DNA from: JABCYV01 sp963729325
Lineage (GTDB): Bacteria; Acidobacteriota; Terriglobia; Terriglobales; Acidobacteriaceae
Length of the DNA: 64,000 nucleotides
Assembly (NCBI GenBank): GCA_963729325.1
Contig: CAVSNS010000032.1
Span: 15,328 to 79,327 of the forward strand
Reading direction: 5' to 3'
The notes beneath the pieces were generated by a model. The model worked only from the letters and a program-made list of their open reading frames with translations, made no database searches and had not been told where the DNA came from. The position numbers were made by a program, and so were the translations under genes. Shown piece by piece: positions 19,615 to 28,780 of this stretch; the first letter of the stretch is position 1, and the number at the start of each line of letters is the position of its first letter.

Positions 19615-20103
19615 TCAAGCTCCATCCATGTTCTGCGCCGCCAATTGAATCGCCTTGAGGATGTTCTGGTAGCCGGTGCAGCGGCAGGTGTTGCCGGCAA
19701 TGGCCTTGCGCATCTCTTTTTCGTTGGGTTTCCTATTCTTTGATAACAACTGAAGTGTTGAGATCATCAGTCCGGGCGTGCAGTATCCGCACTGCAAGCC
19801 ATAGGAATCTCCAAAGGCTTTCTGAATGGGGTGAAGTTCACCATCTTTCTCGAGGCCCTCGACGGTGAGGACCTCGGCGCCTTCGGCTTGTACCGCGAAC
19901 ATCGTGCATGATTTCACGGCCGCTCCGTTCATCAACACCGTGCATGCACCGCAATATGTGGTATCGCAACCCACATGCGTTCCAGTCAGGTCGAGTATCT
20001 CCCGCAACAGTTCCACCAGCAACACGCGCGGTTCCACGCTCAACGAATGCGGTTTCCCGTTCACCGTTAGTTGAAGGGTCACCTTTTCGACCGCTTCAGG
20101 CAT
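19615..20103 (-). CDS. Molybdenum hydroxylase small subunit, [2Fe-2S] protein
   Basis: CoxS/XdhC-type electron-transfer subunit. The plant-type cluster cysteines are in HVGCDTTYCGACTVLMNG and KSCTMF. The second, helical cluster is in GLQCGYCTPGLMIS and NTCRCTGYQNILKA. All eight cysteines are present and the length (162 aa) is normal. Its start overlaps the end of the FAD-subunit gene by 8 bases, indicating coupled translation. Confidence 0.93.
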   Translation of the reverse strand: MPEAVEKVTLQLTVNGKPHSLSVEPRVLLVELLREILDLTGTHVGCDTTYCGACTVLMNGAAVKSCTMFAVQAEGAEVLTVEGLEKDGELHPIQKAFGDSYGLQCGYCTPGLMISTLQLLSKNRKPNEKEMRKAIAGNTCRCTGYQNILKAIQLAAQNMDGA

Positions 20104-20989
20104 AGATATGGCTTACCTCGACCTGTTGGCCGGCAGCGCGCCGGATCGCAATATCAATCGCACGCTTTACCAGAGCGGCTGCTAGAGTGCGTTTGTAGTC
20201 AGCCGAACCGCGCATGTCGGTTTGTGGATCGGCTGCAATCCGGGCGGCTTCCGTCGCGGCTGACTTGGTTTTGTCCGTGATTCGTTGCCCGCGAAGCGCT
20301 GCCTCCGCATCCCTCGCTTTGATGGCCGTCAAGCCGACGCAGCCGAGAGCGATGGCTGCATCCTTACAGATGTCCCCTTCCATAGTGAGTTGCACGGCTG
20401 CGCTCGCGGTGGGATACACAGGCGCAGAGCGCTTGAATGCAAGATACGCTCCGCCGCTGCCTTTAGGTGGCACTTTGAGCACGACTTCTCTAACCAGTTC
20501 ATCATGCGCCAGCGTGGTCGTGTAAGCATCTTTGATGAAATCCGAGAGCGGAAGTGAGCGTTCGCCAGTCCGGCCCAGACAGCGAACTTCGGTAGGAAGC
20601 GTGATCAGGACTGTAGCCCAATCGCCGCTGGGATCGGCCTCAGCCAATGAGCCGCCAATCGTTCCACGATTGCGCACTTGCACATCAGCAATTCCAGCAG
20701 CGCAATCATGAAGGATGGGAATCTTCGCAGCGATTGGCGAAGCCTCGATTTCGGCGTGCCGCGTTAGAGCACCAAAGCGGAGCGTATTGTTTTCTTCTTT
20801 GATATATGAAGTTCCAGAAATAAAGTTCAGGTCGACAAGATGACTGGGATTGGCAAAGCGCAGCTTCATGAGTGGGATCAAGCTTTGACCGCCAGCCAGC
20901 ACCTTTGCTTCATCGCCGAGTTGCGAAAGCATAGTCACCGCTTCCTGCAGCGAGCCAGCACGGTGGTAGTGAAATGCTCGTGGATACAT
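20096..20989 (-). CDS. Molybdenum hydroxylase medium subunit, FAD-binding
   Basis: CoxM-type flavoprotein that passes electrons from the Fe-S subunit to an acceptor. The FAD motifs AGGQSLIPLMKLR (residues 32-44) and TIGGSLAEADPSGDW (about 110-124) are intact, followed by the CO-dehydrogenase-flavoprotein C-terminal domain. Length 297 aa is standard. Gene order M-S-G-L on one strand shows a complete heterotrimer plus partner. Confidence 0.92.
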   Translation of the reverse strand: MYPRAFHYHRAGSLQEAVTMLSQLGDEAKVLAGGQSLIPLMKLRFANPSHLVDLNFISGTSYIKEENNTLRFGALTRHAEIEASPIAAKIPILHDCAAGIADVQVRNRGTIGGSLAEADPSGDWATVLITLPTEVRCLGRTGERSLPLSDFIKDAYTTTLAHDELVREVVLKVPPKGSGGAYLAFKRSAPVYPTASAAVQLTMEGDICKDAAIALGCVGLTAIKARDAEAALRGQRITDKTKSAATEAARIAADPQTDMRGSADYKRTLAAALVKRAIDIAIRRAAGQQVEVSHIYA

Positions 20990-21101
20990 ACTTCCGTTAT
21001 TCCTCGCGTCTGCTCATCTGTGCCCGGGTCATCTATCGCTCAGGACAGAGAACCAGCTTAACAAAGTGGCGCTGCATCGACGGTCATGGTTCCGAGAAGG
21101 C

Positions 21102-21587
21102 TCACGTGCTCGTCCGCGCGAAACCGGCGGCCACTGCGGCCAACGCAACGATGATCAGGGCAGAGCCCACAATTGCAAGCGCGGACGCCAGCACCCCGCC
21201 ATCTGTCGTCTGCAGGATTACTCCCAAAGGAAAGATCACCGACCCGATCAGCAGCGATAGCGCGATTCCAAAACGAATTCGCTCTCCGAACGCCACATCG
21301 TCAAACACGACGCCGAGCACGATCATCAGCATGGCTAAGCCGATCCAGTGCGAGTGGACGTCGACCTGCCTCGCATAGTCAAATTTGGTCGCTGCATAGA
21401 TATCAATGGAAGTGCGCGCCTCGGGCAGCCTGCGCTCGGCAGCTTGCGTAAACGCTGTTGCCAACGACCCGCCCATGCGGTCGAGCGTTTGGTGCTCCAC
21501 AAGAACCGCGTAGTACAGGCCATAGAGCATGCCCAACGTCGCCAGCGCAATGCCCCCAAAAACAAGAAGCTTGCGTGCCCCGTTCAT
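21102..21587 (-). CDS. Four-helix membrane protein with conserved His, 161 aa
   Basis: I do not recognise the family. Four hydrophobic segments are apparent: LLVFGGIALATLGMLYGLYY, a second near WIGLAMLMIVLGVVFDDV, then IALSLLIGSVIFPLGVI and LAIVGSALIIVALAAVAAG. A His closes helix 1 (VEHQ) and an H-x-H precedes helix 2 (DVHSHWIG). The same layout occurs twice in the upstream protein, so this is a one-repeat version. The start is ATG 21587, overlapping the previous stop (ATGA). The frame stays open upstream but only as a shadow of the neighbour. Role in the operon unknown; a heme- or metal-binding membrane redox partner is possible. Confidence 0.7.
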   Translation of the reverse strand: MNGARKLLVFGGIALATLGMLYGLYYAVLVEHQTLDRMGGSLATAFTQAAERRLPEARTSIDIYAATKFDYARQVDVHSHWIGLAMLMIVLGVVFDDVAFGERIRFGIALSLLIGSVIFPLGVILQTTDGGVLASALAIVGSALIIVALAAVAAGFARTST

Positions 21588-22750
21588 GGAGCGCTCCCGA
21601 TTTCGGCGTCCAGCCTGCCGCTGTAGCGAAGCACACCGACCAACATCCCCATCAAAGCGACGATCACCATGAGCCCGCCCGCATCCGCAATGCCACCGGC
21701 GAGCAATCCGATTTTGAGTTCCAACAAAACAAATATAGGCAGGATTACGGATCCAGCGAGCAACAAATAGATCCATCGCCTCTTCCACCGGTCGCTGAGA
21801 AACACGTAGGGCTGGAGGAAGGAAAGCAGAATCGCCAGCAATCCGAACTCGATGATATGAGAATGCGCCGCGATCTCGACTGCTTTCTCCGCTTGCAAGC
21901 CGCCGTATGCATTTACTGAAGCGACAGAAATGTCGTGGCCGGAACCCTGGTCAAGCATGGCTTTCAGAATCAACATTTCCCGATTCTCATGTTCATACAA
22001 GTTTGCACCGGCATACCAGGCACCATGCAAGAAACCCAACAGCACCAGCACTGTTCCGCCCGCCAGCAGCGTCCGCCGCTCCCAGGTGTGGTCCTGCGGC
22101 AATTCGGGCTCGGTTGTGCCCACGCGGCGGCTGCGGAAGTAATTCCACAAGCCCCACCCCTCGCCGACCAAGGCAATGATTAACAATCCCCCGGCGGAAT
22201 CGGCCAGGACGCTCGCCCATCCAATTGCAGTAAGCGGACTATGAGCCAGGCCGACATAGTGGATGAGAAAAATTCCGACCGGCAGCAGCACTCCGCCGGT
22301 TAACAGGACTTTGGCTAGCAGCTTCTTACGCGACGCCGAAAGAGCTACGTACGGCTGGATCAGCGCCAATAGCAACGCGAGGTAGCCGGCATCAATCATG
22401 TGAACGTGGGTGTCCACCTTGGTGCCGCGGTCCTCCAGGAATTCGCCCATATGCCCAAAGGCTTCCTTCACCGCCGCCGGATTCCGTGCCTGCACCGCTT
22501 GCACGGCCGCGAGCAAGGCTGCGCCTGTGCGTCCTGCGTTCTGGTGAAGAATAAACACCGCAAAGATGTCGCCGAACAGCATGCCGCTCGCAATGAGGGC
22601 GATCCCGCCGAATACCAACAAGCGGCGCGCACTCATGGTAGAAAACGTCGCCGCGACACTAGAGGAAACGGCGCCCGCCGGCTGGTGGGTTTGAGCGACT
22701 GCCGAACTACGGCCGGTTTGCCCGGACGGAGGTGGTTCCCAGACAGCCAT
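21584..22750 (-). CDS. Duplicated four-helix membrane protein with conserved His, 388 aa
   Basis: Two copies of the four-helix module found in the next gene. Copy 1: LLVFGGIALIASGMLFGDIF ... ILHQ ... DTHVHMIDAGYLALLLAL. Copy 2: LLAGGTVLVLLGFLHGAWYA ... YEHE ... AAHSHIIEFGLLAILLSF. Each has a His after helix 1 and an H-x-H before helix 2, and both share LLxxLxQPYV after the H-x-H. The first 38 residues are polar and low in complexity, so a start at ATG 22636 is an alternative. ATG 22750 lies 2 bases after the monooxygenase stop. I cannot assign a function. Confidence 0.7.
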   Translation of the reverse strand: MAVWEPPPSGQTGRSSAVAQTHQPAGAVSSSVAATFSTMSARRLLVFGGIALIASGMLFGDIFAVFILHQNAGRTGAALLAAVQAVQARNPAAVKEAFGHMGEFLEDRGTKVDTHVHMIDAGYLALLLALIQPYVALSASRKKLLAKVLLTGGVLLPVGIFLIHYVGLAHSPLTAIGWASVLADSAGGLLIIALVGEGWGLWNYFRSRRVGTTEPELPQDHTWERRTLLAGGTVLVLLGFLHGAWYAGANLYEHENREMLILKAMLDQGSGHDISVASVNAYGGLQAEKAVEIAAHSHIIEFGLLAILLSFLQPYVFLSDRWKRRWIYLLLAGSVILPIFVLLELKIGLLAGGIADAGGLMVIVALMGMLVGVLRYSGRLDAEIGSAP

Positions 22751-22752
22751 AC

Positions 22753-23839
22753 CTAGTCCGCTGCCTTCGCATCCACACGCACTGGACGGAACGCCGGCAT
22801 CACGTGTTTGGCAAACATGTGTTGCGTCTTGATGCTTTTCCAGTGATCCAGCCCGCCAAAGTTCGAAACAATCGCCAACTCGCCGATGCCACCTTTCGCT
22901 TCGAGGGCCTGCACCTGACGGATGACTTTCTCGGGCGGTCCGATGAATCCAATCTCCTGTTCCACGATTTCCTCATAGCTCAGCTTCGTGAGCGACTCGA
23001 GCGCGCCGCTGGCGTAAAAGCCATACCCCTTGGCACGAAGCTCAGTTTTCTTCTCCTCGCTCTGCAGCGACTCAATCGGAGACGCATTGAATGCCAGAAA
23101 GTTGTGCAAGGCCTGCTCGACCTCGCGGCGAATCATCTTCTCATCTTCGTCGATGTACACGGGTCGGATGTACACGATATCGGGCAGGTAGCCGTGTTCA
23201 GAGCAAGCCTTCTTGTAGATGTTTAGTGGGGCCTCTAACACCTTCCATGGAAGCAATGGAGGCACGAATATTCCCCAACCCTTTTCGCCAGCCATCTGAT
23301 ACGTGATGTCACTGGTGCCGCCGGTATAGAACTTAGGATGAGGCTTCTGCAACGGCCGCGGCACCACACTAACGTCTTTCACTTTGTAGTACTCGCCATC
23401 GTAAGAAAATTTCTCTTTGCTAAATGCCAACTCCAGAATGTCTATAGCTTCGTTGTAGCGTGGGCGGCTTTCCTCGAGCGGCAGGGCCGAAGGTCCGAAA
23501 AGCCATGCATGCCCGCGACCCAAACCACACTCGAGGCGCCCATTCGTGAGAATGTCGGTCTCGGCGATCATGCCTGCCAAGCGCATCGGATTTTCCAGCG
23601 GCAGAGTGTGAAGCGCGGTGCGGAAGCGGATGCGATTGGTGCGCTGCGCGGCCGCCGCGAACATGGCCAGGGGGTTGGCAGAAATGGAGAACTTCTGGAA
23701 GAAATGATGATCAATCACGGAGTAGACGTCGAAGCCACATTCGTCCGCGTGTTCGATCTGGCGCATGATTTCCCAAATCATGTCGATAGTGCGACTTGCC
23801 TGGCGGCGTCTGAATTTCGCAATAGATGCCAAATCGCAT
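22753..23839 (-). CDS. LLM-class flavin-dependent monooxygenase, one frameshift
   Basis: A bacterial-luciferase-like oxygenase. The true start is ATG 23839 (MRFGIYCEIQTPPGKSHY) with GGGGAG 7 bases upstream. The rest (DMIWEIMRQIEHADECGFD, VIDHHFFQKFSISANPLAMF, LECGLGRGHAWLFGPS) reads in another frame after one extra base near 23,775. The catalytic-loop DHHF and the length fit FMN-dependent alkanal, heterocycle or NTA-type oxygenases. The gene lies 13 bases after a flavin reductase, the classic two-component arrangement (as in RutA/RutF or TgnB/TgnA), so FMNH2 plus O2 chemistry is more likely here than F420. Confidence 0.85.
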
Positions 23840-23852
23840 TGCTTCTCCCCGT

Positions 23853-24416
23853 TTAGTGTTTGGAGCGACTGGAGCGGTCGAATTCAGAGGTTGCGCGACT
23901 TGCCGTTGTGGTGGAGGAACCGTACGCCTCCGCCCCTATCGCACGATACTTTCCACGAAAGAATAGCAACGGATCGCCATCGCGTACCACTACATCCTCG
24001 ACTTCAGCGATAAAGATGGTGTGGTCTCCCGCGTCTTCGGCGGTGCGCAGACGGCACTCCAAATAGGCCAGAGCGCCATGAAGCACCGGCGTCCCGTGCG
24101 TGGTTCGGTCAAACTGTGCGCCGGCTTCTCGCTCGGCATCCTGGTTGGTCTGGCTGGCAAGCGCGTAATATTCCGAGATGGCGCGCTGGTTTTCCGTGAG
24201 CACATTCACTCCGAATCGCTTTTTGGCGTGCAAGTGAGCATGGGTGCGCGCCCGATGATCCACACAAACCAGCACCAGCATGGGATCGAGCGACACGGAC
24301 GTAAATGCGTTTGCCGTCATACCATGTACTTCGCCTTCGTGGTCCACGGTGATCACCGTCACCCCGGTGGCAAAACAGCCCAGCGCCTTACGGAATTCTT
24401 CTTGGGTAACACTCAT
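23853..24416 (-). CDS. Flavin reductase (HpaC/RutF-like), 187 aa
   Basis: Supplies reduced FMN to a partner oxygenase. Split-barrel flavin-reductase motifs: FRKALGCFATGVTVITV, HGMTANAFTSVSLDPMLVLVCVDHRARTH, KRFGVNVLTENQ, LAYLECRLRTAEDAGDHTIFIAEVEDV and PLLFFRGKYR. The C-terminal 25 residues are polar. It is the first enzyme gene after the TonB receptor on the same strand (76-base gap) and directly precedes the LLM monooxygenase. Confidence 0.9.
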   Translation of the reverse strand: MSVTQEEFRKALGCFATGVTVITVDHEGEVHGMTANAFTSVSLDPMLVLVCVDHRARTHAHLHAKKRFGVNVLTENQRAISEYYALASQTNQDAEREAGAQFDRTTHGTPVLHGALAYLECRLRTAEDAGDHTIFIAEVEDVVVRDGDPLLFFRGKYRAIGAEAYGSSTTTASRATSEFDRSSRSKH

Positions 24417-24492
24417 AGAGAGGCTGGGGCCGCTACTGTCCTTATCGAGATCCTAAACGGAGCAGGCCTCGCCCGCCCCGCCCTGTAAAGCC

Positions 24493-27400
24493 TTACCAAG
24501 TGAAGCGTGCTGCCAATTGTAACTGGCGCGGGTTGAACACTGCGCTAGGTGTTCCGTAGAGCGGATTAGGTGAACCCTCCCTGAAGGTCGCGCCCCCGCA
24601 ACCGGGAGCCCCAGGAGCCGACGGGCAGAAGTCAGCCGCTCCATAGCTGGTATTGGAGTAGCGGACGTTTACCGTGTTCATGAGGTTGAACGCTTCGAAT
24701 AGGAGACGAAGCTTCAACTTTTCTCGAATGGAGAAAGCGCGTTCCAGCCGCATGTCAACGGTCTGCAGTGAATCGCCCTTGAAGGTGTTGCGTGGTTCTC
24801 CACCGACTCGATCATTGTTTCCGAAGACGTCGCCGTTGACATCAAAGCCGGCATACTTGGTGAAGTATTGTGGCGACTGCAGCGTGACGATCGTACTGAA
24901 GGTAAAGTCGCGTAGAAGCAGATTCCAACTCGCAGGGCTTGAGAATATTGCATTGCCGACAAAGCGATGGCGGGCGTCATCCGCCGAGCTTGCCCGCTCG
25001 GCTCGAAAATTGGCGCTGTCTTGCGGAATCAGGACGAAGCTGGGATTCGGCCCGTCATCAATCGAGTGGGAATACGTATAACTGACGGCAAACGAGAAAT
25101 TTCGCGCTAGTCGCTTGTTCAGGTTCACCAGCAGTCCGTCGTATACGGAGTCCCACTTCGAAGTTGCCTCGAAGAACACGCTGAATTGTGGATCGCGAAA
25201 GCCGGGGACACCGGCTACGTGAGGCACGGTTGGAATGACCATTTGCGATGGATAAGCTGTGCAGTTCGGGGGCGTGATCGGCCCTCCTGGATTGAGCGGC
25301 GATGCGAAATCGAAATAAACATTCTTACAACTGGTGCTCCCATTTGAATTGTGCACAAGGACACTGCCACTGGGGTCGGGTTGGTTTACGTTGTAGAAGC
25401 TGCCAAGGTGTACGCCGCGCACGTGCACGCCTGAAATGCTTAGCACTGTATCTTTGAACGGCTGGAACTCCAAAGCGGCGCTGGCCTGAATCCCGTAAGG
25501 GTTCTGATGGTCCTGGTTGAAACGCACGATGGTTGCATCCTGCAGGAAGCCTACCTTATCCAATGTGCAACCGGGGAAAATGAACGTACACGATGTGCCG
25601 TTCGGGTAGGTTCCCTGCGTGAGCAGCGCATTGAGAGCAAGGAAGTTGATGCCTGGGGTACTGGCATAGCTGAAAAGGCCAGTATTGGCATTGAGGCCGT
25701 CTTCAAACGAACGACCGGGATACTTTGCAAGCCCCCCACAGGAAGGCTGCTGGCACATCAGCAAGGGCGACGGAATGATTCCGTGAAACAACCCAAAGCC
25801 CGCACGGAATACCGCATTATGGGATGTTCCCAAATCGTAGGCTAACCCAATCCGCGGATCAAAATTCTTAGACTGCGTGTTCAACACATGCGACGGCCAG
25901 GTTTCGAACTCCCAGCGCAGTCCTGCGTTGAGAGTCAGCTTCTGCGAAGCGCGCCACTTGTCCTGAATGTAGAGGCCGTTGTAGGTGTGGTCCAGAGTCG
26001 CAGAAGCCTGTTGCCTGATGGATTGCGATATTGGGCCGCCATGATAGACCGCGGTTCCGCCCTGCAGTGTGGGCTCTGTGAATGGCGGGTTCGTGGTGGT
26101 ACTGAACCGCTCAAAGAAAATTACGAATGGGTCGGGGCAAGCCGCTCCCGGCGAAAGGGGGACATCCGGCCGCACCGTCGGTGCCAAGAAAAGCTGTAAG
26201 GTTTGAGAAGTCGGCCTCGAATGGGTAGAAGAGCGGAAAGGATTCATAGGTCGACACGCGATCGAAGTTGCCGCCGAAGCTGATGGTGTGGTTGGACACA
26301 TTGTGCGCCACGTTGTCCACCAGTTCGTAGCGTCCCTCGCGGTAAATGTCTGGGTTACCCCGGTTTACCCCCACCGCGAAGGTATTTGCCACCTCCAGGT
26401 GCGGTTGAGTGGAAACAACCGGAAAATCAAACGTACGATGCGCATACTGCATTCGGAGATCATTGATCCATGACGGCGAAAATGTGGTCGTCAGACCGCC
26501 AGCCAGCGACTGATCCCGAATATTGTTGTTCTTAAAGGCCGAGGGCAGATCGAACCCGTTGTTGAGCGGTGACTGATTGGTCAAACGATCGTCGTTGATG
26601 AAATAACGCACATACAAGTAGTTCCGACTACTCAGGTTTTCGTCCAGCCGAAAGAAGCCGTTGTCGGTGTTCGCCGCTCGCAGTACGAATAGGTTTTCGG
26701 CCGGCAACCCGAATACTTGGGTCTTAACCTGGTTAATGGCGGTAATGTTGCCCAGGACCGCGGAATTGTAAGTCGGCGATTCACCCCGCCTTTGGCCTTC
26801 GTAATTGGCGAAGATGAACGTTTTATCCTTCTTGACGGGCCCGCCTAGCGAAGCTCCAAACTGGTTTTGCCGGAGGATATTAAATCCGGGCGCAGACAGA
26901 ATGCTCTTGGCGTCCATGACATTGTTGCGAAAGTATTCATAGAGCGATCCATGCCAGTTGTTGGTTCCGCTTTTTGTAATTATGTTCACAATGCCAGCCG
27001 TGGCGCGGCCGAACTCTGTGGTGTAATCGGTATTGATCACGCGAAATTCCTGAACCGCCTCTTGCGGTGGCGTCCCCCGCTGGATGCCTGACGCAGTCGA
27101 GATGTCATCAGCTCCGTCCACCGCGATGAAGTTGAAATGGATATTTTGTCCTGCAAAGGAAAGTTTGGTCACGGGCTCAACAATGACATCCGTGCTGCCC
27201 GATGTCGTGTCCCCTATCGTGACTCCCGGCGCCAAGAGCGCGAAGTCAATGAATTCCCGGCCATTGACTGGCAAGTTTTCAATCTTCTGCTCGTCGATCA
27301 CCGAGCTGATCATGGTCCGGGTTGTCTCCGCTACCTCGCCAACATCTTGCACTGTTACCTCTGCCAGGACTTGACCAGGCGAAAGGTTGAAGTCCAGGTC

Positions 27401-27743
27401 TCCAGTCGCTCCAACATCGAGATGGACTTTCTTCGCCTGACTTCTGGAATCCAGTCTTCTCTGCGGTTACGGTGTACTCACCAACGGGAAGCGACGAGAT
27501 TTGGTAATCTCCCGTCGCCGTGGCGGTCGTGGAACGCGCGAAGCCCGTGTCGGCATTGACTGCTTTAACTGTGGCTTGTGAAATCGCGGCTCCAGTCGTG
27601 TCGTAAACGCGCCCTTGAATCGTTACGGTTACTACCTGAGCGTGCAGCGGCAAAATCGTGAGGGTCCCTGCGATTAGGCATAGCGCGAAATTCAAGCTCC
27701 TAAAACCGTTGCCTACGACTCGGTTTGTAACTTTGGGCTCCAT
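24493..27743 (-). CDS. Oar-like TonB-dependent receptor, two frameshifts
   Basis: An outer-membrane beta-barrel transporter of about 1,080 residues. A signal sequence (LCLIAGTLTILPLHAQ) precedes a carboxypeptidase-regulatory-like domain (VTIQGRVYDTTGAAISQAT ... LPVGEYTVTAEKTGFQ). The plug follows (IENLPVNGREFIDFALLAPG, GTNNWHGSLYEYFRNN), then the barrel, closing with an aromatic residue (AARFTW). Shifts near 27,430 and 26,170 split it. AAGGAGG at 27,749-27,755 is a strong ribosome site for ATG 27743. It lies 43 bases below the GntR gene and just above the catabolic genes, so it probably imports the inducing substrate or a larger precursor. Confidence 0.88.
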
Positions 27744-27786
27744 CGTCGCCTCCTTAGTGCTGAATTTTCGCCAAGACCTCGCTGTT

Positions 27787-28457
27787 TCACCTCTTCTTTG
27801 AAATCTCCGTCATTACCTTGCTGAGCCTCAATTCGGAATCATCCAGATGGCGGGCCAGGACGGTTGCGCACTGTTTAAGTTTTCCGGCTGCCAACAGCTG
27901 CCAAATCTTGCGGTGCGCCGGAACCAACCCACCGGGATCATCGTGACGGCGATCCACCAGCACCATGCCCATCCGCAGCTCTCCGATAACCCGCTGATAG
28001 AACGATTCCAGGCGCCGATTATGGAGAAATCGGATGAGCAGGCTGTGGAACTGCAGATCGAATTCGACGGCACGCACCCAGTCGCGCCGGCGCACTGCTC
28101 CCTCATAGCCCTCCGAGAGCATTCTGCAGTTCCGGAAGCACGTCGGTATGGTTTGACTTGGCCGCGAGTATTGCTGGGATTTCCAACATCCGCCGTAGCT
28201 GGTAGATCTCATGAACATCCTTCAGGGAGAGCTGGGAGACCGCTACGCCGCGGTGGACGTTGCGTTTGAGCAGGCCTTCCAGTGACAGAATGCGGGTGGC
28301 TTCCCGCATGGTATTTCGTCGATACTCCGAGGGATGCACTCAGCGGCACTTCCTGGAGCGGAGTTCCGGGACGCAATTCGCCGTTAAGAATCCTCTGCCG
28401 CAGAACCGATGCCACCTGATCGGCAACACTGACTCGGTGGATCTGCGAGTGCTCCAT
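27787..28457 (-). CDS. GntR-family (FadR-type) transcriptional regulator, two frameshifts
   Basis: N-terminal winged helix: VADQVASVLRQRILNGELRPG, LQEVPLSASLGVS then, after a shift near 28,330, RNTMREATRILSLEGLLKR. A helical FCD-type ligand domain (LKDVHEIYQLRRMLEI) continues in a third frame after about 28,115 (EGAVRRRDWVRAVEFDLQFHSLLI, HDDPGGLVPAHRKIWQLL, HLDDSELRL). The Asp/His pattern of FCD metal-dependent effector binding (DLQFH, AHRKI, RHLDD) is present, and these regulators usually sense small carboxylic acids. It heads the minus-strand locus and is divergent from the F420 operon, so it could control both. Confidence 0.83.
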
Positions 28458-28780
28458 AATGACGCTTGATACGGACCGGTCGAGCGGAATGCGCGATATC
28501 TTGCGCTCACATGTTGGAGAAGTCAAGTGTTGAACAATTCAACCCTCTCTGCGCAAAATCTGGATCGCGCTTATGGCGGGTGGTTCGTCGTGAGCAGGCG
28601 ATGCTGCCTGTCCGGCGAACATCGTGGCTTTACCTGCGTGCAGAAGCTGCGACGCAATTACATTCTCATGTATGATTCCCGTGTTTGGCGTTGCTCTTGC
28701 AGTAGCATTGATATCGAGATTGGAAAACGACTGAACACTAGACGTTTGTTAAGCATTTGGAATCTATAGAAGAAACCGTG
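28458..28780. promoter_or_regulatory. Divergent control region with a dyad operator candidate
   Basis: This gap of about 320 bases between the GntR regulator and cofG must hold promoters for both directions. GTTGAACAATTCAAC at 28,529-28,543 is a perfect 6-bp inverted repeat around a 3-base spacer and is a reasonable operator candidate for the adjacent regulator. An 8-bp palindrome GACCGGTC lies at 28,474-28,481, just upstream of the regulator start. No convincing -35/-10 pair could be fixed by eye. Confidence 0.4.

Noticed and set aside
16671..20989. Carbon monoxide dehydrogenase (coxMSL)
   Set aside because: The large-subunit active-site loop lacks both CODH signatures, so only the general molybdenum-hydroxylase name is used.
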